Below are positions 7,114-16,765 of a stretch of DNA of 30,315 bases, one piece after another (position 1 is the first letter of the stretch; each line of letters opens with the position of its first letter). Position numbers and translations under genes: made by a program. The notes under the pieces are model-generated. The model did not search any database. It saw nothing but the letters and a program-made list of their open reading frames with translations, and had not been told where the DNA came from. This stretch comes from JASEGV01 sp947085285 (lineage in GTDB: Bacteria > Bacteroidota > Ignavibacteria > UBA10030 > BY39). The DNA is taken from NCBI GenBank assembly GCA_947085285.1, contig CAMTVZ010000173.1, positions 1 through 30,315 of the forward strand, in the 5' to 3' direction.

Positions 7114-10100
7114 ATGCGAAATATAGAACCAACAACTAAAAAAACATTTACAAAAATTCGAATAGGTATTGCATCCTCAGATGATATTCTATCGAGGTCT
7201 AGAGGCGAAGTTACAAAACCCGAAACGATAAACTATCGTTCTTTCCGTCCTGAAAAAGATGGATTGTTCTGTGAAAAAATTTTCGGTCCAATACGGGATT
7301 GGGAATGTCATTGTGGAAAATATAAACGTATCCGGTATAAAGGAATTATCTGCGATCGATGTGGTGTTGAAGTCACTCAAAAAAGTGTTCGTCGCGAACG
7401 TTTTGGTCATATCCATTTAGCAGTTCCAGTAGCTCATATTTGGTTTGTTCGCTCGGCTCCTACTAAAATTGGATACACCCTCGGCATTGGTGTAAAAGAT
7501 TTAGAAAAAATTATTTATTATGAATCATACATAGTAATTCAACCAGGCCCCACAGGTTTGAAAAAGATGGATATGATCTCTGAAGAACAGTATTTAGAGA
7601 TTTTATCAACTCTACCTGAAGACAACCAGCAATTAGATAAAACTGACGAGAGAAGATTTATAGCCGACATCGGGGCGCCAGCTATTAAAGCTTTGTTAAA
7701 AAGTATAGATATCGAAGCTACTGCAGCTCAGCTTCGCGTTTCGCTGAAAGAAGAAACATCAGCACAGAAAAAAATTGAAATTTTAAAACGTTTGCGTGTT
7801 TTGGATTCATTCCGTGATAGAGGAGATGGTTCAATAAACAAACCCGAATGGATGGTGCTCGAAGTTATTCCAGTTATACCTCCTGAATTACGTCCTCTTG
7901 TCCCTCTCGAAGGGGGGCGTTTTGCAACTTCTGACTTGAACGATTTGTACAGGCGGGTAATAATCCGAAATAATCGTTTAAAACGATTGATAGATATAAA
8001 AGCACCTGAAGTAATTCTGCGTAACGAAAAACGTATGCTTCAAGAAGCAGTCGATTCGTTATTCGACAACTCACGCAAATTGAATGCAGTTCGTTCAGAT
8101 AATAACCGAGCGCTTAAGTCGCTTGCCGATATGTTGAAGGGAAAGCAAGGTCGCTTCCGTCAAAACCTTTTAGGAAAACGAGTCGATTATTCCGGTCGCT
8201 CAGTCATAGTGGTTGGGCCTGAGTTAAAATTACACGAGTGCGGCTTGCCAAAAGATATGGCTGTTGAATTATTCAAGCCATTCATTATAAGAAAAATAAT
8301 TGAACGAGGTTTGGTGAAGACAACCAAAAGCGCCAAGAAAATGGTTGAAAAAAAATCGGCCGAGGTATGGGAAATTCTTGAAAATATAATCGACGGTCAT
8401 CCCGTCCTTTTAAACCGAGCACCTACTCTGCATCGTCTTGGTATACAGGCATTTCAGCCGGTTTTAGTAGAGGGGAAAGCAATCCGAATCCATCCGATGG
8501 TTTGCACAGCATTCAACGCCGATTTCGACGGCGACCAGATGGCTGTACATATTCCTTTATCTTATCATTCACAGATGGAAGCTCACATCTTGATGCTTTC
8601 GAGCCATAATATTTTATCCCCTGCAAGTGGATCGCCAATAGTACATCCGACACAAGATCAAGTTCTTGGTTGCTATTACCTTACAAAATCAAAAGCTGGC
8701 GAGTTAGGTGAGGGAAAATTATTTTCATCCAAAGACGAAGTGATTATAGCATATAATTCAGGTAAAGTTGGTTTGCATGCTAAAATCAAAGTTCGCATCA
8801 ATAACGAAATTATAGAAACTACAACTGGTCGTGTATTATTTAATACCATTGTTCCTCCTGAAGTTGGATTTATAAATGAGCTCTTGAATAAGAACCGACT
8901 TACTCAACTCGTAGGTACTGTATATCGTAAAGTTGGAAATTTAAGAACTGCAGAGTTCTTAGATAATCTAAAATATTTAGGTTTTAAGTATGCTACACAA
9001 GGTGGTTTATCGGTTAGTGTTGGCGACGTTATTGTTCCTAAAGAAAAAGAAGAGATAATCGGAAAAGCACAACGGGATGTCGATAACATTCAAAATCAGT
9101 ATTACAACGGTTTTATTACACCAGGCGAAAGATATAATAAAGTTATCGATACCTGGTCGCGTGCCACTACTCGTGTTGCTGAGCGATTGTTCGAATCGTT
9201 GCAACACTCACAAGCCGGTTTCAATTCACTATTCATGATGGTTGATTCTGGTGCGAGAGGATCTAAGGAACAGATTCGACAATTAGCCGGAATGCGTGGC
9301 TTAATGGCTAAACCGCAACGAAGTTTGTCAGGCTCGGCTGGCGAATTAATCGAAAATCCAATTATCGCCAATTTCCGAGAAGGTTTATCGGTGTTAGAGT
9401 ATTTCATATCAACTCACGGAGCTCGAAAAGGTTTAGCCGATACTGCTCTAAAAACTGCCGATGCTGGTTACCTAACACGGCGCCTTGTCGATGTTGCTCA
9501 AGATGCCATCATAACAATGGTCGATTGTGGTACTATTTTGGGCGTTGAAACAGGTGCATTAAAAGAAGGCGAAGATGTTAAAGAACCATTAGCAGAAAGA
9601 ATTCTAGGGCGCGTAACTGTACACGACGTTTACGACCCATCTACCAACGAATTAATTGTTGCAGCTGGCGAAGAAATAACTGAAGAGATTGCTCAAAAAA
9701 TATCCGAAACTTCTATTGAAACAGTACACATTCGTTCAGTTTTAACTTGTGAAGCAACGCGTGGTATATGTGCAAAATGTTATGGTAGGAATTTAACCAC
9801 TGGGCAGTTGGTAAAAACTGGCGAAGCTGTAGGTATTATCGCTGCACAATCGATTGGTGAACCAGGTACACAGCTAACTCTTCGAACGTTCCATACAGGC
9901 GGAACAGCAAGTTTGATTGCTGCCCAATCGCAAATTACATCCAAGTTTAGCGGAATTATTAAGTACGAAAATTTAAAATCGCTAAAATTAGGAGATGATG
10001 ATAACAAACGTATAGTAACCGGGCGTAGCGGTTTAGTGATGGTCTATGACGACGAGCGACGACTTTTGACTAAATACGACGTCCCCTATGGTGCAACTCT

Positions 10101-11412
10101 ACAAATCCCCGATGGAACCTACATCAAGAAGGGTGAAATCATTTATGAATGGGATCCTTATAATGCTGTTATTATTAGCGAACATTCAGGCCGCATCGAG
10201 TTTTCGGGTTTAAAGGAAAATGTTACATTTCGTCAAGAACCTGATGAACAAACAGGACACATTCAAACAGTGGTTATCGAATCTAAGGATAAGACTTTAA
10301 ATCCCGCAATTATATTGAAAAACGAAGATGGTGAGAAGATAGCCACATATAATCTTCCTACACACTCTCATATAGTTGTCGACAATGACGAAAAAATAAG
10401 TGCAGGAACCATTTTGGCGAAAATTCCCCGTTCAATTGGTAAAACTCGCGACATCACAGGTGGTTTGCCACGAGTTACTGAATTGTTCGAAGGACGTAAA
10501 CCTACAAATCCTGCTATTGTTTCAGAAATAGATGGTATAATTCGTTTCGGACAACAAAAACGGGGTTCAAGAGAAATTATCGTAGAAAGCCATGATGGAA
10601 AAGACCGTAAAGAATATCTCGTTCCCCTCGGAAAACACATTCTCATCCAAGAAAATGATTTTATACGGGCTGGCGAACGTTTAACCGACGGTGCAATCGA
10701 TCCTGAAGATATATTAAAAATCAAAGGAGTAGGAAAAGTTCAAGAGTATTTAGTAAACGAGATCCAAGAAGTTTACCGTATGCAAGGTGTGAAAATAAAC
10801 GATAAACATATCGAAATTATTGTCCGTCAGATGATGCAAAAAGTAAGAATCTTGGATTCTGGTGATACACGCTTTATAGAAGGGGATGTTGTGGCTAAAC
10901 AAACGTTGCTTGAAGAAAACGAATCAATTAAAGAAACTGTGTACATTACCAATAAAGGTGATACAAAATTAAAGAACGGTCAACTTATTCTTAAGAAAAA
11001 GGTACGTGAAATCAATAATGAAATGAAGAAGAAGGGAAAGAAAGTGGCTGAGTTTAGAGACGCCGAACCAGCAACTTCTGAACCAATTTTGTTAGGAATT
11101 ACACAAGCTTCACTTTCGACAGATAGCTTTATTTCAGCAGCCTCTTTCCAAGAAACAACAAAAGTGTTAACTGATGCTGCGATTTCAGGAAAAATTGACT
11201 ATTTACTCGGTTTGAAAGAAAACGTGATAGTTGGGCATCTTATTCCTGCTGGAACGGGTTTAAAACAATTCCGAGATATTCTTGTAACCCCCAAGGAACC
11301 TTTTAAAATCGAAGAGCCAGTCATTTTAGAAGAACAAAAGAAAGAAACAGAAGTCGAAAAAGAGCTCAAAAAAACGCCCAAAAAACGAGTTCGCAAAACA
11401 GCAAAATCATAA
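7114..11412 (+). CDS. rpoC: DNA-directed RNA polymerase subunit beta'
   Basis: RpoC carries the catalytic Mg site, clamp, bridge helix and trigger loop. The product is 1432 residues. The N-terminal zinc ribbon is C65, C67, C80, C83. The metal-binding NADFDGDQMAVH motif gives D470, D472 and D474. The bridge helix region contains ARKGLADTALKTADAGYLT, and the second zinc site uses C879, C886 and C889 plus a Cys near 805. After GEPGTQLTLRTFHTGG, about 170 residues (about 940-1110) intervene before DITGGLPRVTELFEGR, an SI3-type insertion of sandwich-barrel type as in Proteobacteria and FCB bacteria. The last 20 residues are Lys/Arg/Thr-rich. ATG start. Confidence 0.98.
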   Translation: MRNIEPTTKKTFTKIRIGIASSDDILSRSRGEVTKPETINYRSFRPEKDGLFCEKIFGPIRDWECHCGKYKRIRYKGIICDRCGVEVTQKSVRRERFGHIHLAVPVAHIWFVRSAPTKIGYTLGIGVKDLEKIIYYESYIVIQPGPTGLKKMDMISEEQYLEILSTLPEDNQQLDKTDERRFIADIGAPAIKALLKSIDIEATAAQLRVSLKEETSAQKKIEILKRLRVLDSFRDRGDGSINKPEWMVLEVIPVIPPELRPLVPLEGGRFATSDLNDLYRRVIIRNNRLKRLIDIKAPEVILRNEKRMLQEAVDSLFDNSRKLNAVRSDNNRALKSLADMLKGKQGRFRQNLLGKRVDYSGRSVIVVGPELKLHECGLPKDMAVELFKPFIIRKIIERGLVKTTKSAKKMVEKKSAEVWEILENIIDGHPVLLNRAPTLHRLGIQAFQPVLVEGKAIRIHPMVCTAFNADFDGDQMAVHIPLSYHSQMEAHILMLSSHNILSPASGSPIVHPTQDQVLGCYYLTKSKAGELGEGKLFSSKDEVIIAYNSGKVGLHAKIKVRINNEIIETTTGRVLFNTIVPPEVGFINELLNKNRLTQLVGTVYRKVGNLRTAEFLDNLKYLGFKYATQGGLSVSVGDVIVPKEKEEIIGKAQRDVDNIQNQYYNGFITPGERYNKVIDTWSRATTRVAERLFESLQHSQAGFNSLFMMVDSGARGSKEQIRQLAGMRGLMAKPQRSLSGSAGELIENPIIANFREGLSVLEYFISTHGARKGLADTALKTADAGYLTRRLVDVAQDAIITMVDCGTILGVETGALKEGEDVKEPLAERILGRVTVHDVYDPSTNELIVAAGEEITEEIAQKISETSIETVHIRSVLTCEATRGICAKCYGRNLTTGQLVKTGEAVGIIAAQSIGEPGTQLTLRTFHTGGTASLIAAQSQITSKFSGIIKYENLKSLKLGDDDNKRIVTGRSGLVMVYDDERRLLTKYDVPYGATLQIPDGTYIKKGEIIYEWDPYNAVIISEHSGRIEFSGLKENVTFRQEPDEQTGHIQTVVIESKDKTLNPAIILKNEDGEKIATYNLPTHSHIVVDNDEKISAGTILAKIPRSIGKTRDITGGLPRVTELFEGRKPTNPAIVSEIDGIIRFGQQKRGSREIIVESHDGKDRKEYLVPLGKHILIQENDFIRAGERLTDGAIDPEDILKIKGVGKVQEYLVNEIQEVYRMQGVKINDKHIEIIVRQMMQKVRILDSGDTRFIEGDVVAKQTLLEENESIKETVYITNKGDTKLKNGQLILKKKVREINNEMKKKGKKVAEFRDAEPATSEPILLGITQASLSTDSFISAASFQETTKVLTDAAISGKIDYLLGLKENVIVGHLIPAGTGLKQFRDILVTPKEPFKIEEPVILEEQKKETEVEKELKKTPKKRVRKTAKS

Positions 11413-11415
11413 TGC

Positions 11416-11444
11416 TTGACTATAAAAATATTTTTCGCTATATT
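11416..11444 (+). promoter_or_regulatory. Sigma70-type promoter candidate ahead of rpsL
   Basis: In the 97-bp rpoC-rpsL gap, TTGACT (11416-11421) is followed after exactly 17 bp by TATATT (11439-11444). That is 5 of 6 matches to each consensus hexamer at ideal spacing. The spacer contains the AT palindrome AAAAATATTTTT. Transcription would start near 11451, about 60 bp ahead of the rpsL start codon. It would give the str-S10-spc-alpha section a promoter independent of rpoBC. In an AT-rich genome such matches can be chance, and the primary sigma consensus of this organism is unknown. Confidence 0.5.
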
Positions 11445-11509
11445 AGTGCTCTTAAAATTCAATAATTAAGCAAATTAACAAATAACTAAACAATTATCGG
11501 AGTAAAATA

Positions 11510-11890
11510 TTGCCAACGATCAATCAACTGGTTCGAAAGAGCCGGGAAATGGTAACTTGGAAAAGTAAAGCCCCAGCTTTACAGGAATGCCCGCAACGTC
11601 GGGGAGTTTGTACGCGTGTATATACAACTACGCCCAAAAAACCGAATTCCGCATTACGTAAAGTAGCACGTGTTCGCCTTACAAACGGAATTGAGGTTAC
11701 AGCATACATCCCTGGTGAGGGGCATAACCTTCAGGAACACTCCATCGTAATGATTCGTGGTGGAAGGGTTAAGGATTTACCTGGTGTCCGTTACCATATC
11801 ATTCGTGGCACTTTAGATACTGCCGGTGTTGCTGATAGAAAACAAGGTCGTTCCAAATATGGTGCTAAAAAACCAAAGGCTCAAAGTTAG
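11510..11890 (+). CDS. rpsL: 30S ribosomal protein S12
   Basis: S12 lies at the decoding centre and controls accuracy. The product is 126 residues (usual about 124). Conserved TTTPKKPNSALRKVARVRLTN is present with Lys43, and GGRVKDLPGVRYH with Lys88. These are the positions where streptomycin resistance mutations arise, and both are wild type here. The adjacent Asp89 is the usual methylthiolation site. The start is TTG with GGAG about 8 bp upstream, giving MPTINQLVRK as in homologues. It opens the str cluster, 97 bp after rpoC, and is followed 9 bp later by rpsG. Confidence 0.97.
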   Translation: MPTINQLVRKSREMVTWKSKAPALQECPQRRGVCTRVYTTTPKKPNSALRKVARVRLTNGIEVTAYIPGEGHNLQEHSIVMIRGGRVKDLPGVRYHIIRGTLDTAGVADRKQGRSKYGAKKPKAQS

Positions 11891-11899
11891 GTTTACAAA

Positions 11900-12367
11900 A
11901 TGAGAAAAAAACAAGCTGAACGTAGGTTAGTTACTCCAGACCCCAAATATAATGATGTATTAGTGGCTCGTTTCATTAATAGTGTGCTCAAAGAAGGAAA
12001 AAAACATTTAGCACGTAGAATCGTTTACGAAGCGATTGATACAATCGAAAGTAAGACAAAATCCAACGGATTAGACATTTTTCGGAAAGCAATCAATAAT
12101 GTTAAACCTTTATTAGAGATACGTGCTCGCCGAGTTGGCGGTGCTACCTATCAAGTCCCAACCGAAGTCCGTGAAAGCAGAAGCATAGCTTTAGCAATTC
12201 GTTGGATAATTAATTATGCGAACGATCGAAAAGATAAATCAATGGCTCTAAAATTAGCTGCCGAATTTATTGCAGCGGCAAATAACGAAGGAGCTGCAAT
12301 TAAGAAAAAAGAAGATACACACAAAATGGCTGAGGCTAACAAAGCCTTCGCTCATTTTAAATGGTAA
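11900..12367 (+). CDS. rpsG: 30S ribosomal protein S7
   Basis: S7 nucleates assembly of the 30S head by binding the 3' major domain of 16S rRNA and contacts the E-site tRNA. The 155-residue product is of the common length. It starts MRKKQAERRLVTPDPKYND and contains the RARRVGGATYQVPTEVR motif (about residues 75-91) that forms the rRNA-binding beta hairpin. The C-terminal helix ends HKMAEANKAFAHFKW. TTAGG precedes the ATG. It lies in the canonical rpsL-rpsG-fusA order. In other bacteria S7 represses the str operon, but no target site could be recognised here. Confidence 0.97.
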   Translation: MRKKQAERRLVTPDPKYNDVLVARFINSVLKEGKKHLARRIVYEAIDTIESKTKSNGLDIFRKAINNVKPLLEIRARRVGGATYQVPTEVRESRSIALAIRWIINYANDRKDKSMALKLAAEFIAAANNEGAAIKKKEDTHKMAEANKAFAHFKW

Positions 12368-12379
12368 AAAAGAATATAA

Positions 12380-14476
12380 ATGCCAAGAAAATATCCATTA
12401 AATAGAACCCGTAATATAGGCATCATGGCACATATAGATGCCGGTAAAACTACTACGACTGAACGTATTTTGTTCTATACGGGAAAAGTACATCGTCTCG
12501 GAGAGGTCCATGATGGTGCATCGACAATGGATTGGATGGAACAAGAAAAAGAAAGAGGAATAACAATCACAAGCGCCTCTACTACTTGTTTTTGGAAAGA
12601 TCATAGAATTAATATAATAGATACACCTGGACATGTCGATTTTACTGCCGAGGTAGAAAGATCGCTCCGTGTTTTAGATGGCGCAGTCGCTCTATTTTGT
12701 GCTGTCGGTGGAGTCGAACCCCAATCCGAAACAGTTTGGCGTCAAGCCGATAAATACGGTGTCCCTCGAATTGCATTCGTCAATAAAATGGATCGGGTTG
12801 GTGCCGATTTCTACAACGTAATTAAGATGATGAATGAACGGCTCGGTGCCCATGCCGTCCCAATTCAAATTCCTGTAGGTGAAGGTGAACTCTTTGCTGG
12901 CGTTATCGATTTAATTACGATGAAAGCCCGAATTTTTAACGACACAACCATGGGAACAACTTGGGATGATATCGAAATACCTTCCGACTTGAAAAAGAAG
13001 GCACAATTATATCGCACCAAAATGCTCGAAGCCATTTCTGACGAAGACGATAGTCTGCTTGAAAAATATATTGATGGTAAAGAAATTACAGCTGAAGAAA
13101 TTCGTGACGTACTACGACGCGCTTCGTTAAAAGTAAGTATTATACCTGTGCTTTGTGGCTCTTCCTTTAAAAATAAAGGGACGCAGAACTTATTAGATGC
13201 TATTATTGATTTCCTCCCTTCACCACTCGATATAGGTGATATAGTCGGACATCATCCCTATAAATCTGATAAAGTTTTAAGAAAAGTTTCGGATCAAGAA
13301 AAATTCACCGCACTTGCTTTTAAAATAATGAGTGACCCATACGTAGGGAAATTAACATATTTTAGAGTTTATTCGGGTTCCTTAAAATCAGGTTCCTACG
13401 TTTATAATTCGGTTAGCGAAAGAAAAGAACGTATTGCGCGCCTTTTACGAATGCATGCCAACCATCGCGAAGATGTTGATGAAGCTTACGCCGGCGATAT
13501 AGTTGCAGCTATTGGACTCAAATATACACGAACTGGCGACACTATTACAACCGAAGACGATCCAATTATACTCGAAAAAATGGATTTCCCAGAACCAGTA
13601 ATCTCGATTGCTATCGAACCAAAAACAAAAGCTGATCAAGAAAAAATGGGGGAATCGCTCAACAAATTAGCAGAAGAAGATCCAACATTTAGAGTATCGA
13701 CTAATGAAGAAACAGGGCAAACAATAATTAACGGTATGGGTGAACTTCATCTCGAAATTATTGTTGACAGGATGAAAAGAGAATTCAAAGTCGAGGCAAA
13801 CATCGGTAAACCTCAAGTAGCTTATAAAGAAACTATAAGAGGAAAAGTTACACAAGTTTATAAACATGTTAAACAATCTGGTGGACGCGGACAATATGCT
13901 CATATCGAAATTGAAGTTGAACCTAACGAAAAAGGCAAAGGCTTTGAATTTATTGACGACATCACCGGCGGTGTTATTCCTAAAGAGTATATACCTGCAG
14001 TTCAAGCGGGTATTGTAGAACAGATGAAAAACGGAATTCTAGCAGGATATCCTGTTGTTGATGTCAAAGTACGACTATTTTATGGTTCGTACCACGAAGT
14101 CGATTCAGATGAGCTATCATTCAAAATTGCTGGCTCGCTGGGTTTCCGCGAAGCAGCACGCAAAGCAAATCCTGTAATTTTGGAACCTATTATGGCTGTT
14201 GAAGTTGTAGTTCCAGAAGATTACATAGGTGATGTTTTAGGCGACTTGAGTTCACGTCGCGGAAAAATCGAAGGTATGAACTCGCGTAAAGAAGTACACA
14301 TAATAAAAGCTTTTGTACCGCTATCGGATATGTTCGGATACGCTACAAATCTACGATCATTAACACAAGGTAGAGCTTTATACACGATGCAATTTTCGCA
14401 TTACGAGGAAGTACCCAAAGCGATTTCAGATCAGATTGTTGAAAAATTGACTGGTAAACAAACAAAAGTAGCATAA
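12380..14476 (+). CDS. fusA: Elongation factor G
   Basis: EF-G is the GTPase that drives translocation and, with ribosome recycling factor, ribosome splitting. The product is 698 residues, the usual length. GTPase motifs are in order: P loop AHIDAGKTTTTER starting at 17, switch I RGITITSAS, switch II DTPGHVDF at 81-88 with catalytic His85, and NKMD at 135-138. Domains II to V follow, with domain IV containing the GGRGQYAHIEIEVEP stretch and domain V the SRRGKIEGM motif. The start codon is 12 bp after rpsG with no Shine-Dalgarno sequence, suggesting coupling or leaderless-like initiation in an A-rich context. Confidence 0.98.
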   Translation: MPRKYPLNRTRNIGIMAHIDAGKTTTTERILFYTGKVHRLGEVHDGASTMDWMEQEKERGITITSASTTCFWKDHRINIIDTPGHVDFTAEVERSLRVLDGAVALFCAVGGVEPQSETVWRQADKYGVPRIAFVNKMDRVGADFYNVIKMMNERLGAHAVPIQIPVGEGELFAGVIDLITMKARIFNDTTMGTTWDDIEIPSDLKKKAQLYRTKMLEAISDEDDSLLEKYIDGKEITAEEIRDVLRRASLKVSIIPVLCGSSFKNKGTQNLLDAIIDFLPSPLDIGDIVGHHPYKSDKVLRKVSDQEKFTALAFKIMSDPYVGKLTYFRVYSGSLKSGSYVYNSVSERKERIARLLRMHANHREDVDEAYAGDIVAAIGLKYTRTGDTITTEDDPIILEKMDFPEPVISIAIEPKTKADQEKMGESLNKLAEEDPTFRVSTNEETGQTIINGMGELHLEIIVDRMKREFKVEANIGKPQVAYKETIRGKVTQVYKHVKQSGGRGQYAHIEIEVEPNEKGKGFEFIDDITGGVIPKEYIPAVQAGIVEQMKNGILAGYPVVDVKVRLFYGSYHEVDSDELSFKIAGSLGFREAARKANPVILEPIMAVEVVVPEDYIGDVLGDLSSRRGKIEGMNSRKEVHIIKAFVPLSDMFGYATNLRSLTQGRALYTMQFSHYEEVPKAISDQIVEKLTGKQTKVA

Positions 14477-14538
14477 AAAAAAGATAATTAAGTAATAAAA
14501 AAAATAAACACCCAATTTAATTAAATAGGAGAAACGAA

Positions 14539-15750
14539 ATGGCAAAAGAAAAGTTTACGAGGGATAAACCTCATGTCAACATTGGAACAATAGGACACGT
14601 TGACCACGGCAAAACAACCTTAACTGCTGCTATTACGATGGTTTTAGCAAAGAAAGGATTAGCGGCTGTCAGAACATTCGATTCAATCGATAATGCCCCT
14701 GAAGAGCGCGAACGTGGTATTACAATAGCTACAGCACACGTAGAATACTCAACTGCTAATCGGCACTACGCTCACGTCGACTGCCCAGGTCATGCCGACT
14801 ACATCAAGAATATGATCACAGGCGCAGCTCAAATGGACGGTGCAATTCTGGTCGTTGCAGCTACAGATGGTCCGATGCCTCAAACACGCGAACACATACT
14901 GCTTGCTCGTCAAGTAGGCGTTCCAAAAATAGTTGTATTTATGAACAAAGTTGATGCAGTTGACGATCCCGAATTATTAGAATTAGTTGAACTCGAGTTA
15001 AGAGATCTACTTAAGCAGTACGAATTCCCCGGCGACGAAATACCAATAATCAGAGGTTCTGCTTTAAAGGCAATGGAAGCAGCTTTGAAGCCAGATTCGA
15101 AAATCGATGATCCGGCATTTGATTGCATCATGAAATTAATGGATGCCGTTGATTCGTATGTTCCGGTTCCTCAACGTGATATCGACAAACCATTCTTAAT
15201 GCCTGTTGAAGACGTCTTCTCGATTACCGGTCGTGGAACAGTAGGTACAGGAAGAATCGAACGTGGTAAGATTAGCGTTGGCGAAGAAGTTGAAATTATA
15301 GGTTTAAATGCTCACAAAAAAGCTGTTGTTACCGGCGTTGAAATGTTCAGAAAAGAACTCGACACAGGTATTGCAGGCGATAACGTTGGGCTATTGTTAC
15401 GTGGTGTCGAAAAAACTGAATTAGAGCGCGGAATGGTTTGTGCAAAACCCAATTCAATTACACCACACAAAAAATTCAACGCACAGGTTTACGTTTTGAA
15501 AAAAGAAGAAGGGGGGCGTCATACTCCATTCTTTTCTGGATATCGTCCACAATTCTATTTCCGTACAACCGACGTTACAGGAATCGCACACTTACCACCA
15601 GGAATCGAAATGATTATGCCTGGTGATAACGTAGATAATTTAGAGATCGAGTTAATTACTACCATAGCTATGGAAGAAGGTCTTCGTTTTGCTATTCGTG
15701 AAGGTGGCCATACCGTAGGTGCTGGTGTAGTAACTAAAATAATTGAATAA
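14539..15750 (+). CDS. tuf: Elongation factor Tu
   Basis: EF-Tu delivers aminoacyl-tRNA to the ribosomal A site. The 403-residue product carries GHVDHGKT at 19-26, RGITIATAHVEY in switch I, DCPGHADY at 81-88 with catalytic His85, and NKVD at 136-139. Domains II and III follow to VVTKIIE. It is about nine residues longer than E. coli EF-Tu (394). The extra length is in the G domain after GSALKAMEAAL, as in Bacteroidota/Chlorobiota-type EF-Tu. TAGGAGAA lies just upstream of the ATG, a strong site fitting a very abundant protein. It closes the str cluster, 62 bp after fusA and 29 bp before rpsJ. Only one tuf copy is in the window. Confidence 0.98.
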   Translation: MAKEKFTRDKPHVNIGTIGHVDHGKTTLTAAITMVLAKKGLAAVRTFDSIDNAPEERERGITIATAHVEYSTANRHYAHVDCPGHADYIKNMITGAAQMDGAILVVAATDGPMPQTREHILLARQVGVPKIVVFMNKVDAVDDPELLELVELELRDLLKQYEFPGDEIPIIRGSALKAMEAALKPDSKIDDPAFDCIMKLMDAVDSYVPVPQRDIDKPFLMPVEDVFSITGRGTVGTGRIERGKISVGEEVEIIGLNAHKKAVVTGVEMFRKELDTGIAGDNVGLLLRGVEKTELERGMVCAKPNSITPHKKFNAQVYVLKKEEGGRHTPFFSGYRPQFYFRTTDVTGIAHLPPGIEMIMPGDNVDNLEIELITTIAMEEGLRFAIREGGHTVGAGVVTKIIE

Positions 15751-15779
15751 TAAATAAAATGAAGTTTTAGGAGTTTCAA

Positions 15780-16088
15780 GTGCCTGGAGAAAAAATACGT
15801 ATAAAATTAAAGTCATACGACCATAATTTAATCGATAAGTCGGCTGAAAAAATAATCAAAACAGTAAAACAGACTGGTGCCATTGTATCAGGACCGATTC
15901 CATTGCCGACCAAGCGCACAGTTGTTACTGTATTACGTTCGCCACATGTCGATAAAAAATCGCGAGAGCAATTTGAAACTCGAACTCATAAACGATTAAT
16001 TGATATTTTAAACTCAACTTCACGAACTGTAGAATCGCTAATGAAATTAGAGTTGCCTGCAGGTGTAGATGTTGAGATTAAAGTGTAA
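15780..16088 (+). CDS. rpsJ: 30S ribosomal protein S10
   Basis: S10 is part of the 30S head and is identical to NusE, the partner of NusB in rRNA antitermination and of NusG in coupling. The 102 residues match the family, with IRIKLKSYDHNLID at the N terminus and SPHVDKKSREQFETRTHKR at about 60-78, the extended loop region. It starts with GTG, preceded by TAGGAG. It opens the S10 cluster but follows tuf at only 29 bp. I see no long S10 leader of the E. coli L4-regulated type here. Confidence 0.97.
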   Translation: MPGEKIRIKLKSYDHNLIDKSAEKIIKTVKQTGAIVSGPIPLPTKRTVVTVLRSPHVDKKSREQFETRTHKRLIDILNSTSRTVESLMKLELPAGVDVEIKV

Positions 16089-16132
16089 CTCTTTCTTTAA
16101 AAGTAAGATACTGATTAAAAATAAATAGAAAA

Positions 16133-16762
16133 ATGACTGGATTGTTAGGAAAAAAAATAGGAATGACGAGTATATTTGATGAGCAAGGTATTGTTATACC
16201 TTGTACCATCATCGAAACAGGACCCTGTTTTGTAACTCAAATTAAAACCAAAGAAACCGATGGATACGAAGCTGTACAAATTGGGTTCGAGGATAAGAAA
16301 GCTCGTCTTGTAACCAAACCTTTAATAGGCCATTTCAATCGTTCAGGGGTTTCTCCTAAACGATTGTTAAAAGAGTTTAACGGTTTCGATATCTCCAAAA
16401 TTAAATTGGGTGATGAGATAAAAGCAGATGCTGTATTTTCTGTAGGGGATATCGTTTCGGTGAGTGGCAAATCGAAAGGCAGAGGTTTTCAAGGCGTAGT
16501 TAAACGTCATCATTTTGGTGGCGGTTCAAAAACACACGGACAAAGCGATCGTGTCCGAGCGCCGGGATCTATAGGTGGTAGTTCCTATCCTTCGCGAGTA
16601 TTCAAAGGCCAACGTATGGCTGGTAGAATGGGTAATGCTCGAACTACTGTCAAAAACCTGAAGGTAGTAAAAATTATCCCTGAATCAAATTTGATGCTCA
16701 TTAAAGGTTCAATACCCGGTCATATAAATGCGTACGTGGAAATTCATAAAAAATCGAAATAG
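16133..16762 (+). CDS. rplC: 50S ribosomal protein L3
   Basis: L3 binds near the 3' end of 23S rRNA early in assembly, and its long loop reaches toward the peptidyl transferase centre. The 209 residues start GLLGKKIGMTSIFDE. The loop contains HHFGGGSKTHGQSDRVRAPG and the MAGRMG motif, with R165 where E. coli has the PrmB-methylated Gln150. The 44-bp gap from rpsJ is A-rich with no clear Shine-Dalgarno sequence. rplD begins 3 bp after the stop codon. Confidence 0.97.
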   Translation: MTGLLGKKIGMTSIFDEQGIVIPCTIIETGPCFVTQIKTKETDGYEAVQIGFEDKKARLVTKPLIGHFNRSGVSPKRLLKEFNGFDISKIKLGDEIKADAVFSVGDIVSVSGKSKGRGFQGVVKRHHFGGGSKTHGQSDRVRAPGSIGGSSYPSRVFKGQRMAGRMGNARTTVKNLKVVKIIPESNLMLIKGSIPGHINAYVEIHKKSK

Positions 16763-16765
16763 AAA

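Noticed and set aside
14477..14538. A terminator or second promoter in the fusA-tuf gap
   Set aside because: The 62 bases are A/T-rich without a stable stem or a convincing -35/-10 pair.
15438..15626. A 62-codon plus-strand frame inside tuf, and one at 21407-21592 inside rplX
   Set aside because: Both are out-of-frame shadows of conserved genes, with no ribosome binding site and low-complexity, unfamily-like sequences.
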